A DNA stretch of 64,000 nt from Porphyrobacter sp. AAP82 (GTDB lineage: Bacteria > Pseudomonadota > Alphaproteobacteria > Sphingomonadales > Sphingomonadaceae). Under the pieces are notes generated by a model that saw only the letters and a program-made list of their open reading frames with translations, had not been told where the DNA came from and did not search any database. Below, in pieces: positions 1 through 10,207 of the stretch (the first letter of the stretch is position 1; each line of letters opens with the position of its first letter). A program made the position numbers and the translations under genes. The stretch spans positions 124,001-188,000 of the forward strand of contig NZ_ANFX01000008.1 in NCBI RefSeq assembly GCF_000331285.1. Direction: 5' to 3'.

Positions 1-458
1 ACGAGGCCGGACGGCAGGTCCACACCCTCGCCGGCCGCCACGCGATCATCTTCGGCCCGGAACGCTCGGGGCTGGAGACCGAGGACGTGGCGCTCGCCCG
101 CAATATCCTGACCGTGCCGATCAATCCCGAATTCGGTTCGCTGAACCTCGCGCAGGCGGTGATCCTTGTCGCCTATGAATGGGCGCGCATCGGCCGCGAG
201 ATCGCCGGTGCCGGGGAAGCGCTGGTGCAGCCGACGCGCGAGGACGCCCTCCCCCCCGCCCCCCAGGACGAGCTCGACGGCATGATCGCGCATTTCGAGA
301 AGCTGCTGGAACCGCGCGGCTATTTCTTCCCGCACTCGCGCGCAGGGGCGACGCGGCGGACGCTGCGCGGATTGCTCACCAAGCCGGGCTGGAACCATCT
401 CGAGGTGCGCACCTTGCGCGGCATCCTCAGCAGCCTCGAACGCCCGCCCGAGGAATAG
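1..458 (+). CDS. trmJ: tRNA 2'-O-methyltransferase, TrmJ/SpoU family (3' part)
   Basis: The reading frame is open from the window edge (frame of base 3), so the N-terminus is missing. About 151 residues are visible. SpoU/TrmH signature blocks are present: FGPERSGLETEDV (motif 2) followed by PEFGSLNLAQAV (motif 3), which form the trefoil-knot SAM site of SPOUT methyltransferases. The roughly 80-residue helical tail after the knot (LDGMIAHFEKLLEPRGYFFP and onward) is typical of TrmJ. That enzyme 2'-O-methylates position 32 of several tRNAs in the cytoplasm. Another SpoU-family RNA methyltransferase is possible, but the C-terminal extension favours TrmJ. Confidence 0.82.
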   Translation, partial: EAGRQVHTLAGRHAIIFGPERSGLETEDVALARNILTVPINPEFGSLNLAQAVILVAYEWARIGREIAGAGEALVQPTREDALPPAPQDELDGMIAHFEKLLEPRGYFFPHSRAGATRRTLRGLLTKPGWNHLEVRTLRGILSSLERPPEE

Positions 459-492
459 CCGTTCGAAAAGCGGTCACGCGAACGTAGCAAAA

Positions 493-1479
493 ATGCCGCA
501 ATATTTCGATAGGCCACGGGGAAGTCGCCAACGGGGCCAGCAAAAACAGATGCGGATTGTCGAACCCGTTGCCGCGCCGGCCTGTGCGCTTGATCCTCAG
601 GCCTGGCCCGACCATTCCCAAGCCCGGATGACCCGCGATTTCCTGCTGTGGCGGCACCTGCGCGTCATCCGCGCGCGCGCCATGCGCCACGCCCATCTGA
701 TCGCGGACAGGCTGCGCGGCACGGCAGGCCCGCGCGCGGCGCGCTCGGTCTACGGGGTCGTGATGGAAAGCAACTGGGCGGACCGCACCTTTGCCTATTG
801 CCAATACGGCACCTACGGGCCCTACCTTGCCGATCTGCTCGCCAGCATCGACCGGCCTTTCGCCTTTCTCGACATCGGCGCAAATCAGGGCCTGTTCTCG
901 CTGATTGCGGCGCAAAATCCCATGTGTGAGCGGATCGTCGCGCTCGAACCCGTCCCCGCGACGCACCGGCTGCTCGCCGCCAACCTCGCGCTGGCGGAGC
1001 TGGGCGAACGGGCGCTGGCGCTCAATGTCGGGCTGTCGGACACCGCGGGCATGCACGCCATCACCATCAACCCGGTGCACAGCGGCCAGGCGAGCCTCGA
1101 GGCGCATATGGCCGAGCGCAGCGACTGCGAGAGCATCACGATCGAACTCGTCACCATGGCGGGGCTCGACGCGCATCTCCCGCCGGGCCTGCCACTGTTC
1201 GTCAAGATCGATGTCGAGGGGCACGAGCCGGTCATCATCGAGGAACTGCTCGCCTCGCGCCATGCGGCCAATGTGATCGGCATCTTCTACGAGCACGACA
1301 ACCGCTGGACCGACAACGCCACGATTTGCCGTGCGCTCTACCGCGCGGGCTTCGCCAAGCTGAAGCGCTTCGGGCGGGGCAAGCACTTCGATGTCCTCGC
1401 CGGCCCCTCGCCCGTGCCGCTCGAACGGATCCCCGCCTTCGAGCAGGGCATCGCCGAGCCCCATCGCCAACGCGCCTGA
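493..1479 (+). CDS. FkbM family SAM-dependent methyltransferase
   Basis: The predicted protein has 328 residues. A Rossmann SAM-binding motif DIGANQG lies at about residues 127-133, and the FkbM hallmark KIDVEGHEP at about 238-246. The family O-methylates sugars or small metabolites; the substrate here is unknown. The first roughly 90 residues lie outside the methyltransferase core and could be partly untranslated. No clear Shine-Dalgarno precedes the ATG at 493, and in-frame ATGs at 550 and 628 are alternatives. The gene follows trmJ on the same strand after 34 bases and is separated from rpsD by a promoter-bearing gap. No signal peptide is seen. Confidence 0.8.
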   Translation: MPQYFDRPRGSRQRGQQKQMRIVEPVAAPACALDPQAWPDHSQARMTRDFLLWRHLRVIRARAMRHAHLIADRLRGTAGPRAARSVYGVVMESNWADRTFAYCQYGTYGPYLADLLASIDRPFAFLDIGANQGLFSLIAAQNPMCERIVALEPVPATHRLLAANLALAELGERALALNVGLSDTAGMHAITINPVHSGQASLEAHMAERSDCESITIELVTMAGLDAHLPPGLPLFVKIDVEGHEPVIIEELLASRHAANVIGIFYEHDNRWTDNATICRALYRAGFAKLKRFGRGKHFDVLAGPSPVPLERIPAFEQGIAEPHRQRA

Positions 1480-1501
1480 GGAGCGCCAGGCATCTGACCG
1501 C

Positions 1502-1529
1502 TTGACCTGTGGCAGGTTCCTGCTATGCG
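1502..1529 (+). promoter_or_regulatory. candidate sigma-70 promoter of rpsD
   Basis: TTGACC (1502-1507), a 16-base spacer and TATGCG (1524-1529), with TGC just before the -10 as an extended -10. It lies 128 bases upstream of the rpsD start in the only sizeable gap before it. Motif match by eye only; no transcript data. Confidence 0.45.
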
Positions 1530-1657
1530 CGCGCCTTCGCAAATGGGCCCTGCACCCCGGTGAAGCAGGCGCCGCGTCGGGAGTTTCGTTCCGACGGAGC
1601 GATGCCGGGTTGAATGGTCGGCACTGGGCCGATCCAGCACATTGAAGGATACGACGT

Positions 1658-2272
1658 ATGTCGAAGCGCAAGAGCGCCAAGCACAAGCTTGACCGCCGCA
1701 TGGGCGAAAACATCTGGGGCCGCCCGAATTCCCCGGTGAACAAGCGGTCCTACGGTCCCGGCCAGCACGGCCAGCGCCGCAAGGGCAAGATGAGCGACTA
1801 CGGCCTCCAGCTGCGCGCCAAGCAGAAGCTCAAGGGCTATTATGGCGACGTCACCGAAAAGCAGTTCAAGCGCAACTATCTCGAAGCCTCGCGCATGAAG
1901 GGCGACACCAGCCAGAACCTGATCGGCCTGCTCGAACAGCGCCTCGACATGGTGGTCTACCGCGCCAAGTTCGCGCCGACCATCTTCGCCGCGCGCCAGA
2001 TCGTCAGCCACGGCCACATCTATGTGAACGGCCAGAAGTGCAACATCGCCTCGCGCCGCGTGAACGTGGGCGATGTCGTCAGCCTCGGCAGCAAGGCCAA
2101 GGAAATGGCGCTGGTGATCGAAGCGCAGAGCCTGGCCGAGCGTGACATCCCCGACTACGTCATGCCCGACGGCACCGACAAGGTGACCTTCACCCGCGTG
2201 CCGAAGCTCGACGAAGTGCCCTATCCGGTGACGATGGAACCGAACCTGGTGGTCGAGTTCTACTCGCGCTGA
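1658..2272 (+). CDS. rpsD: 30S ribosomal protein S4
   Basis: Full-length 204-residue S4 with the typical alphaproteobacterial N-terminus [18 protein letters not shown]. The S4 RNA-binding domain starts near residue 93 ([20 protein letters not shown]) and the C-terminus is VVEFYSR. S4 is a primary 16S rRNA-binding protein that nucleates assembly of the 30S body and forms part of the mRNA entry tunnel. AAGGA about 10 bases upstream of the ATG acts as ribosome binding site. The gene stands alone as a monocistron between its own promoter candidate and a strong terminator, not inside an alpha operon. Confidence 0.98.
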   Translation: MSKRKSAKHKLDRRMGENIWGRPNSPVNKRSYGPGQHGQRRKGKMSDYGLQLRAKQKLKGYYGDVTEKQFKRNYLEASRMKGDTSQNLIGLLEQRLDMVVYRAKFAPTIFAARQIVSHGHIYVNGQKCNIASRRVNVGDVVSLGSKAKEMALVIEAQSLAERDIPDYVMPDGTDKVTFTRVPKLDEVPYPVTMEPNLVVEFYSR

Positions 2273-2300
2273 TCCTTCGCGGTATCGCAAGAGACACAAA

Positions 2301-2328
2301 AGGGCGGTCCCGCGGGGCCGCCCTTTTT
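2301..2328 (+). terminator. intrinsic terminator after rpsD, probably bidirectional
   Basis: Stem AGGGCGG / CCGCCCT around a GC-rich loop, followed by TTTTT. An A-run precedes the stem, so the minus strand also reads as hairpin plus T-tract. It sits between the convergent rpsD and S41 peptidase genes and can serve both. Confidence 0.85.
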
Positions 2329-2335
2329 GCCTGGC

Positions 2336-3802
2336 TCAGCCGCGCATCGCCCAATCGATCGCCGCCGCCATGCATGCATCCCGCCCGGCGGCAATATCGG
2401 CGATCGTGCGCGGGATGAACACGTCCGGATCGACGCCGGCATCGGGCTGCGGCGCGGCCGGGTAATAGCCGATCAGCGGCACATCGAACTCGATCCCCGA
2501 TTGCGGCAGGCGCACGAAGAAATAGGCCCCGCCGTTGATCCCCCTGAGGTTCCCGCCCGAAGTCTCGCCGAACAGCTGCACCAGCCCCGATTCCTTCGCC
2601 CGCCGCGCAAAGGAGAAGGTCGCCGAACTGCACACGGGCGAGATCAGCGCCGCCACCGGCGCGCTGAGGCGCGGCGATCTGGCGGGAATGACGTCGGTCT
2701 CCTCGCTCTGGCCGGGGAGCTGGTAGAACCCGCCGCCGACATCGCTGGCGCCGACCCCCATCTTGCGGAAGCTGCGGTCCCAGGTATCGAGAAAAGGATC
2801 GAGCGCCGTCGGCGTTTCGCGAAAGCGCACCAGTTGGCGGTATCCGGGGAACTGGATGTCCTTGTCGGTCAGGCGCGAGAGGATCGCGTTCCCGCACTCG
2901 TTCCCGCCTTCGTTGTCGCGCAGATCCACCACAAGGCCGCGCGCGCCCGAAAGGCTCGCAAGCCGCTCGTCGAGCCAGCCCTGCCAGTCCCACCGGGTGT
3001 TGTACATCACCCAGGTCGGCATGGTGAGCACCGCGACATCGCCGCGCATCTCCCAGGTCCACAGCGGGGTGGTCTTGCCATCATCCTCGGGCACCGTGAT
3101 CGCCGCCTGCCGCGCCGCAAGGCCGATTGCGGGGAATTCCGCAGCAAACTCGCTCCCGTCGGGACGCTGCGCCGTCAGGCGGGTCACCCCGCCTTCGGGG
3201 GGCAGCAGCAGGCCCTGATAGATGTCGAAATAATCGAAACGATCGGTGTTGCGCATCTCCAGCTGGACGCGGCGCTTGGCATCATTGTGGCCATCGGCGC
3301 GGGTCAGGGGGAGGAGGCGGTAGAGGATGTCGGAGACCGGCAAGCCATTGAGCGTGATGATCCGCGTGCCGGGGGCAAGCTTGCCGGTGCCGCTCAGATC
3401 CGCGGTCACCACCATCGCATCGCCCAGCCACGCGAAGGCGAAGGGCACCCGTGTCGGGCGGTCGAACAGCTCGGCGGTGAGGGCGTCGGACTGGTTGTAG
3501 AAATTGCACTGGGTGTGCCCGCAGCGGATCGCCGAAAGGAAGCGCTGGATCGCCACGAAACGATCGGCGCGGGTCTCGGCGCGGGCGAGGGCCGTCTCGA
3601 GGCACACCAGCCCCGCCTCGATCTCGCGCGGGGAGTTGTAGCGGTAGAGGCCGGGATGCAGACCGAGCGCGCCGCGCAGGACCGTCATGTCGTCGGGCGT
3701 GCCCGCGCCTTGCGCCGCAAGCGTCCCGGGAAGCATCGTCAGCGCCGTGCCGCCCGCTGCCAATCGCCCGCCCGCGCCGATGAAACCCCGCCTGTCCAGC
3801 AT
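2336..3802 (-). CDS. S41 family (C-terminal processing type) peptidase, secreted
   Basis: A protein of 488 residues. The start at 3802 is chosen because AAGGAGA lies 5 bases upstream and it opens a Tat-like signal, DRRGFIG followed by a hydrophobic stretch ending near TLAAQG. A longer frame upstream has no ribosome binding site. The C-terminal half carries S41 features: VVDLRDNEGGN at about residues 291-301 (the family's DLRxNxGG block) and CSSATFSFARRAKESG at about 391-406, where one Ser is the likely nucleophile and the Lys the general base. A PDZ-like segment precedes it. The protein probably cleaves unfolded or tagged proteins in the periplasm. Substrate unknown. Confidence 0.75.
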   Translation of the reverse strand: MLDRRGFIGAGGRLAAGGTALTMLPGTLAAQGAGTPDDMTVLRGALGLHPGLYRYNSPREIEAGLVCLETALARAETRADRFVAIQRFLSAIRCGHTQCNFYNQSDALTAELFDRPTRVPFAFAWLGDAMVVTADLSGTGKLAPGTRIITLNGLPVSDILYRLLPLTRADGHNDAKRRVQLEMRNTDRFDYFDIYQGLLLPPEGGVTRLTAQRPDGSEFAAEFPAIGLAARQAAITVPEDDGKTTPLWTWEMRGDVAVLTMPTWVMYNTRWDWQGWLDERLASLSGARGLVVDLRDNEGGNECGNAILSRLTDKDIQFPGYRQLVRFRETPTALDPFLDTWDRSFRKMGVGASDVGGGFYQLPGQSEETDVIPARSPRLSAPVAALISPVCSSATFSFARRAKESGLVQLFGETSGGNLRGINGGAYFFVRLPQSGIEFDVPLIGYYPAAPQPDAGVDPDVFIPRTIADIAAGRDACMAAAIDWAMRG

Positions 3803-3880
3803 GATCGTCTCCTTGTCGTCAGGAGGCCCGGATGCCCTCTCGTATGGCGGCCTGCGCTGCAAAAGCGCATGGGACGCGGA

Positions 3881-4987
3881 TTATTCGGGTTTTGAGACGT
3901 CCGCCCGCGCGCGATATTCGGACGGCGTGCAGCCGTATTCGGCACGGAAAGCGCGGTTGAAGCTCGCCTTGGAGCTGAACCCGGCTTCGAGCGCGAGGTC
4001 GAGCAGATCATCGCCGCGCCCCGCCGCCAGCGCCTCGGCCACGCTCTCGCAGCGCAGACGGTTGACGAAAGTCGAGAAGTTCACCCCCAGCCCCTCGTTC
4101 AGCGCGCGTGAAAGGTAGCCGGTGTTGGTGCCGAGCCGCCGCGCCAGCAAGGCGAGGCTGAGATCGGGATCGGTGTGCCAGCGCCTGTCGCGGGTGGTGC
4201 CCGCCCATTCCTCGCCAAGCGCCGCCCAGTCCCGCTCGGGCACGGTGTCGAGAGCAGGGACGGCGATCATCGGGAAGCGGCGGTCGGCATGGCGCAGACC
4301 CTGAATGCCCAGAAACAGCGCGATTGCCGCGATCGCCAGATAGAGCCCCATCAGCCCGGTATAGCCCAGCGGGGTGATGAAGTCCCATACCCCGAACAGA
4401 GTCCACACCGCCAGAAGGATGAACAGCGCCGCCATCGCCTGCCCCAGCCAGCCCAGCGCATAGCGATGCTCGTCGGCGACCTGCTGCGGCAATTCGGTGC
4501 GGTAGCGGATAATGAGCGCAAGGCTCGCGCGGCCATAGGCGGCAAGACCGATCATCACCCCAAGCCCGGCGAGCGCGTTGTAGAGGGGGGCCTGAAGCCC
4601 CAGCCAGGCATCCTTCACCGGCAGCGGCAGGGCGACAAAGCAGACGGCGAGATAGGCGAACTGCACCATGGCCGGGGCGAGGTGCCAGATGCCCCGCTGC
4701 GGCCAGTGCCCGTTCACCAGCGCGTGGACATAGATCCAGAAGAGCGGCGCCGCCGCCAGCGTGATCGCGACCGGCACGAAGCTGAGCCACTGCCACCGGT
4801 CATAGAACCCCGCAAAGCCGATCATCCAGGGGGTGATGATGCCCGCCAGCACCACCAGCAGCGCGGCCAGGGTCCGGTTGGAGGCGCGGTTTTCAAGCGG
4901 CCGCAGCAGCGCGGCGGCGATCAGCAGCAGCTGGATGAAGGCCACCAGCAGCAGCGCGGTGCGCCAGCCAAAGGCGAGATCACTCAT
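3881..4987 (-). CDS. AraC family transcriptional regulator with N-terminal membrane domain
   Basis: A protein of 368 residues. The first roughly 230 residues contain about seven hydrophobic segments (for example LLLVAFIQLLLIAAALL and LAALLVVLAGIITPWMIGF). The last roughly 100 residues form an AraC/XylS double helix-turn-helix, with LALLARRLGTNTGYLSRALN as the first HTH and DLALEAGFSSKASFNRAFR as the second. The arrangement suggests a membrane-anchored regulator sensing a signal directly at the inner membrane. Effector and targets are unknown. It is followed on the same strand by chorismate mutase and S9 peptidase reading toward it, and it precedes the S41 peptidase by about 80 bases. Confidence 0.85.
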   Translation of the reverse strand: MSDLAFGWRTALLLVAFIQLLLIAAALLRPLENRASNRTLAALLVVLAGIITPWMIGFAGFYDRWQWLSFVPVAITLAAAPLFWIYVHALVNGHWPQRGIWHLAPAMVQFAYLAVCFVALPLPVKDAWLGLQAPLYNALAGLGVMIGLAAYGRASLALIIRYRTELPQQVADEHRYALGWLGQAMAALFILLAVWTLFGVWDFITPLGYTGLMGLYLAIAAIALFLGIQGLRHADRRFPMIAVPALDTVPERDWAALGEEWAGTTRDRRWHTDPDLSLALLARRLGTNTGYLSRALNEGLGVNFSTFVNRLRCESVAEALAAGRGDDLLDLALEAGFSSKASFNRAFRAEYGCTPSEYRARADVSKPE

Positions 4988-5008
4988 TCCCCCCCGCCGC
5001 GTGCCGGT

Positions 5009-5320
5009 TCAGGCCCTGATCCTGTCCCACTCGTTGAATTCATAGGCGATCGAGCCTTCGACAAGCCGTTCCCAGATATCGCCGACGACGTCGCCCGGGA
5101 TGCCATGGGCCTGTGCCTCGGCGATGGCGGCGGCAATCACGCTCGCTTTCCTCGCCTCGTCACGCACCGCCTCGCGGCCCGGCTTGATGCGGGCGGCGGC
5201 GCGCATGTAGCCGAAGCGCTTTGCCAGCAGCGCGACCAGCTCGCGGTCCAGCGCATCGACCCCGGCACGCACCTCGGGCATGGTCTGGCAGTCGTCGGGG
5301 GCGCGCGGTGTATCCTTCAT
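5009..5320 (-). CDS. chorismate mutase, AroQ type
   Basis: A protein of 103 residues covering a single AroQ-fold domain of three helices. The first helix (VRAGVDALDRELVALLAKRF) contains the conserved Arg and the Asp-x-x-Leu pattern, followed by a basic stretch AARIKP and the last helix DIWERLVEGSIAYE. The enzyme converts chorismate to prephenate, the branch to Phe and Tyr, in the cytosol. Its short single-domain form resembles PchB-like isochorismate lyases, so lyase activity cannot be excluded. It sits 21 bases upstream of the AraC regulator on the same strand. Confidence 0.85.
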   Translation of the reverse strand: MKDTPRAPDDCQTMPEVRAGVDALDRELVALLAKRFGYMRAAARIKPGREAVRDEARKASVIAAAIAEAQAHGIPGDVVGDIWERLVEGSIAYEFNEWDRIRA

Positions 5321-5374
5321 GGCGCTCGCCCTAGGCGGTGCAGGCCGGACTTGTCGAGTGCCTTCGCGCGAAGC

Positions 5375-7402
5375 TCACTTGCGGCCCAGCGCAGTGTCGA
5401 GAAACTGTCCGATATCGGCCAGCATCGCGGCGCGCACGGCACTGTCGCCCAGATCGTGCTGCAAATCGGGATACTCGCGGTAGAGCACCGATTTGCCCGC
5501 CGCCTTCAGCGCCGCCTCCATCCCGCGCGAATGGCGCACCTCGACATTGAGGTCGAGCGTTCCGTGGAACAGCGCGACGGGCGCGGCAAAGCGCGCGGCG
5601 AAGCGGCGCGGGCTGCCGGCGGCGACGTGATCGCCGGTTCCGATCTGGTCCTTGACGATGCGCGCGGTGGTATAGGCGCGCGCGTCATCCACGAGGTAGC
5701 CGAGATCGGTCACCGGCGCGATCGCCACCACCGCCTTGAACAGCGCCGGATCGAGCACCTGCGATTGCAGCGCGGCATAGCCCCCGTAAGACCAGCCCGC
5801 GATGGCAAGCTGGTCGGCCCTGGCGATCCCCTGCGCAACCAGCCAGCGGCCCGCATCATTGACATCGCCGATCGCGACGTCCCACGCCTTGAAGCCGTTG
5901 CGGCCGTACCAGGTCTCGCCATAGCCTGCCGAGCCGCGGTAATTGGGCTGGAGCACGGCAAACCCGCGCGCGGTGAGGAACTGGACGATCCAGTCGAACC
6001 CCCATTCGTCGCGCGCCGCAGGGCCGCCATGGGGCAGGACCACAGCGGGAAGCCCCCTGCCGTCCGAGCCCGGCGGGAGGGTCAGATAGGCCGGGATCGG
6101 CGTGCCGTCGGCCGCCGGATAGGTCACCGCCTGCATCTTGCCGAGCGGCACATTGGCCAGATTGGCGCGCACCGCGATCAGCGGCTCGAGGGTGCGGGCC
6201 GTCCGGTCGAACAGGTAGACCATGCCCGGCTGGGTATCGGAGGAGGCAATCAGCAGCAGCCGGCTCTCGTCCGCGCTCGCGCCGACGATGTTGACCACCG
6301 GCTTGTCGGGCAGCGCCTTGCCGAGATCGGCGGCGATCTTGGCCAGCGCCGGGTCGAAATAGGCGATGGCGCGCTTCTCGGTCGCGTAGCTCGCGCCTAC
6401 CGCGCGGCGCTGGCGGCCGATGCGCAGCAGGGTGTCGACATCGACATCGCTGCGCGCGAGCAGGAGCTTGCCCGCGCCGCTCCCGTCGAGCGGGAATTCG
6501 GCGATGGCGCTGAACCCGTCCTTTTCGATGAAGCCGAAGGCGACATTGCGCTGGCTATCGACCGAGCGCGGGACGAAGGTGGCAACAGGCTGGCCGTCGA
6601 TCGTCAGGCCCTCGAAGGGCTTCCAGCTGTCGCTATCGGCGGTGCGGTAGAAATAGAGGGTCCTGCCGGTCGCAAGCCCGTTGCCATCGCGCAGCGAGCG
6701 CACCTTGATCCGCACCCGCCCCGCCGCATCGGCGACATAGCGCGAGGCCATCTTGTCGGGGGTCTCGTAGACTTCGTGCTTGCCACTTGTCGCATCGACC
6801 AGATCGATCCCCATCCCCTCGGCCTCGCTCGCAAGGCGGGTGCCGGTGGTGTTTTCGGGGACGTAGTTGCGGGTCAGCAGCACCTTGCCGGGCTCACCGG
6901 CCACATCGAGCGCGATCACGTCGCCGCCGAATTGCAGCGCTTCCAGCGCGAGCGCCGACTGACGCATCGTCAGCACCCTGGCCTTGGTCCCGTCATCATC
7001 GAGGGCGAACAGGCGGTCATAGGGCAAGAGCAGCCCGTCCTCGTTGCGCGTCATGCCATAGACCTGGCACACGATCCGCGTCTCGGTCGCCCATTCGCAT
7101 TGCTCGAGATCGGACTGGACATCATTGTTGACGGTGATGACTCTGGGCTTGGCGTCGCCCGCAAGGTCGATGACGGTCAGCACTTCGGAGGAACCGGGAC
7201 CGGCCGAGACGTAGACGATCTTGCTGCCCGAGGGCGACAGGCTGATGTCGCGCACCGTCTCGCGCGCGCCGAAGAGCTGCGCGGTCCGGGCAAGATCGTC
7301 CGTCGCAGCGGCGGCCTGCTGGGCGGCGAGCGCAGCCGGCGCTGCGGCCAGCACACAGGCGGTGCCCGCGCGCAGCAGCGCGGAAAATGCGGCAGATGTC
7401 AT
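5375..7402 (-). CDS. S9 family peptidase (prolyl oligopeptidase / acylaminoacyl type), exported
   Basis: A protein of 675 residues from the ATG at 7402, preceded by GGAG. The frame extends farther upstream into tgt but without coding support. A signal peptide (hydrophobic core ACVLAAAPAALAAQQ) implies export. An N-terminal beta-propeller of about 370 residues is followed by an alpha/beta-hydrolase domain. The nucleophile elbow is GWSYGG, the acid is in LFHGTLDLNVEV, and the His is in YPDLQHDLG. The HGGPAARDEWGF oxyanion region is also present. The enzyme probably cleaves short peptides in the periplasm. A second S9 peptidase is encoded at 31.2-33.1 kb. Confidence 0.88.
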   Translation of the reverse strand: MTSAAFSALLRAGTACVLAAAPAALAAQQAAAATDDLARTAQLFGARETVRDISLSPSGSKIVYVSAGPGSSEVLTVIDLAGDAKPRVITVNNDVQSDLEQCEWATETRIVCQVYGMTRNEDGLLLPYDRLFALDDDGTKARVLTMRQSALALEALQFGGDVIALDVAGEPGKVLLTRNYVPENTTGTRLASEAEGMGIDLVDATSGKHEVYETPDKMASRYVADAAGRVRIKVRSLRDGNGLATGRTLYFYRTADSDSWKPFEGLTIDGQPVATFVPRSVDSQRNVAFGFIEKDGFSAIAEFPLDGSGAGKLLLARSDVDVDTLLRIGRQRRAVGASYATEKRAIAYFDPALAKIAADLGKALPDKPVVNIVGASADESRLLLIASSDTQPGMVYLFDRTARTLEPLIAVRANLANVPLGKMQAVTYPAADGTPIPAYLTLPPGSDGRGLPAVVLPHGGPAARDEWGFDWIVQFLTARGFAVLQPNYRGSAGYGETWYGRNGFKAWDVAIGDVNDAGRWLVAQGIARADQLAIAGWSYGGYAALQSQVLDPALFKAVVAIAPVTDLGYLVDDARAYTTARIVKDQIGTGDHVAAGSPRRFAARFAAPVALFHGTLDLNVEVRHSRGMEAALKAAGKSVLYREYPDLQHDLGDSAVRAAMLADIGQFLDTALGRK

Positions 7403-7452
7403 GCAAAGCTCCAACCCGGGAAGCGCCGAGGATAGCAAGCAGCGCGCAGCCT

Positions 7453-8679
<1,227 letters not shown>

Positions 8680-8702
8680 TCATCAGCCGATGCGGCGACG
8701 GA

Positions 8703-9281
8703 TCAGAACTTGAACCCGACGCCCACCGTGCCGCGCAGCGTGTCGAACGCGATGGTATCGACATTGGCGCGCAGCACCACGCGGCTCACCGGCACTTCAA
8801 GCCCGACGCCGACGAGATAATCGCCGCCCACGTCAGCCACGTCGATATCGTTCTCGTCGAGGAAATCCTCGCTGACGCCGGTCAGGTTCTCGAGATCGAG
8901 ATCGACCCACTGGTAACCGCCGCGGGCGTAGATCTTGCTGCCGCCCTCGGTCCTGAAGCCGAGGCGGCCAGCGACGCCGTATTCGGATTCGATCGGGCCG
9001 CTGCCGAAGTGGAAATTGCCTTCGACCCCGGCAAACAGGCTTTCGCCGACCGGAAAATCGGCCGCAGCAAAGGCGCCGAAGATTTCGGCGCTGTCGTCGA
9101 TGTCGAGTTCATCGAATTCGCCGTCGTCGGCATCGAGATCGCCGAGATCGACGCCGAGGTCATGCAGACCGACCGAGGCACCGATGGTGATGTCGGGCTT
9201 GGTGGTGTCCTGGGCCTGGGCCGCGGCGGGGAGCGCCAGCGCGCCGGCTGCGCCAAGCGATGTGAAGACGAGCTTCCTCAT
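8703..9281 (-). CDS. small outer-membrane beta-barrel protein
   Basis: A protein of 192 residues with a clear signal peptide (MRKLVFTSLGAAGALALPAAAQAQ). Alternating hydrophobic/polar strands follow and the protein ends in GVGFKF, the terminal Phe that BAM recognises. An acidic stretch near residues 46-66 (LGDLDADDGEFDELDIDD) may be a periplasmic or surface loop. The length suits an eight-stranded barrel of the OmpW/OmpX or porin-like type. Function unknown. It has its own AT-rich upstream region (about 9285-9435), unusual in this window, and a strong downstream terminator, so it is probably monocistronic. Confidence 0.75.
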   Translation of the reverse strand: MRKLVFTSLGAAGALALPAAAQAQDTTKPDITIGASVGLHDLGVDLGDLDADDGEFDELDIDDSAEIFGAFAAADFPVGESLFAGVEGNFHFGSGPIESEYGVAGRLGFRTEGGSKIYARGGYQWVDLDLENLTGVSEDFLDENDIDVADVGGDYLVGVGLEVPVSRVVLRANVDTIAFDTLRGTVGVGFKF

Positions 9282-9439
9282 GTTCTATCCGTCCTTGTCT
9301 AAGCGCCGCGGGAGGTGCGACGTCGGACAGGGGCTAGGAAGCGCGGATTGTCTGTGAAATGAACGAATCTAGGCGTGATCGTTAATGTCGGATTGACGGT
9401 GCATAATTCCAGAACAATGAAATTAAAGTCTAACCTGGA

Positions 9440-10207
9440 TTACTCTCTGAGCCGCCATCCGGTCCGGAAGATCACTGCGATGATGATCGTGCAAACCGCC
9501 AGAAAGCCGAGCGTCAGGCCGAGCGAGACCGCAATCGGCACGTCGGACACGCCGTAGAAGGCATAGCGCAGCCCGCTCACGAGGAAAGCGATGGGATTGG
9601 CGAGCGCAATCGCATCCCAGGGCTGCGGAAGATCGCGGATCGAATAGAAGGTGCCCCCGAGAAATGTGAGCGGGGTCAGGATCAGCATCGGGATGATGCC
9701 GAGCTTCTCGAAGCTGTCCGCCCAGATGCCGAGCACGAAGCCGAACAGCGCAAAGCTCGATGCGACCAGCATGATGTAGACCATCGCCAGCAGCGGATGG
9801 GCGATCTCGTAATCGACGAAAAGCCGCGCGGTGGCGAGGATGATGGCGGCCAGGATCAGGCCCTTGGTCGCCGCCGCGCCGACGAACCCCGCGAGCGTCT
9901 CGGCGACGCCCACGGGGGCGGAGAGCAGTTCGTAGATCGTGCCGGTGAAGCGCGGCATGTAGATGCCGAAGCTCGCATTGCTGGTGGTCTCGCCCAGGAG
10001 GGTCAGCATCAAGAGGCCGGGGATGATGAAGGCGCCATAGGGCACCCCGCCGACCGGCTCCATCCGCGCGCCGATGACCGAGCCGAACACCACGAAATAG
10101 AGCGAGGTCGTCAGCACTGGGGAAAGGATCGACTGGAACGCGGTGCGAAAGGCGCGGGACATCTCGCGCTGGTAGATGGCAAAGGCGCTGCGGGGGTTGA
10201 AGTGCAT
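9440..10207 (-). CDS. ABC-2 type exporter permease (YadH-like)
   Basis: A protein of 255 residues with six hydrophobic segments and the ABC-2 permease pattern, including [11 protein letters not shown], the [20 protein letters not shown] region and [18 protein letters not shown]. Its ATG at 10207 shares one base with the stop of the ATPase gene (TGATG), so the two are translationally coupled. Together they form a two-gene exporter of the YadG/YadH (DrrAB-like) class in the inner membrane. Substrate unknown. Confidence 0.88.
   Translation of the reverse strand: MHFNPRSAFAIYQREMSRAFRTAFQSILSPVLTTSLYFVVFGSVIGARMEPVGGVPYGAFIIPGLLMLTLLGETTSNASFGIYMPRFTGTIYELLSAPVGVAETLAGFVGAAATKGLILAAIILATARLFVDYEIAHPLLAMVYIMLVASSFALFGFVLGIWADSFEKLGIIPMLILTPLTFLGGTFYSIRDLPQPWDAIALANPIAFLVSGLRYAFYGVSDVPIAVSLGLTLGFLAVCTIIIAVIFRTGWRLRE

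Noticed and set aside
4175-7435. A 1086-residue open frame on the plus strand antisense to the AraC, chorismate mutase and S9 peptidase genes, and others like it (for example 55596-58418)
   Set aside because: GC-rich DNA leaves long antisense frames open. Composition is Arg/Gly/His-biased without domains, and well-supported genes cover the opposite strand.
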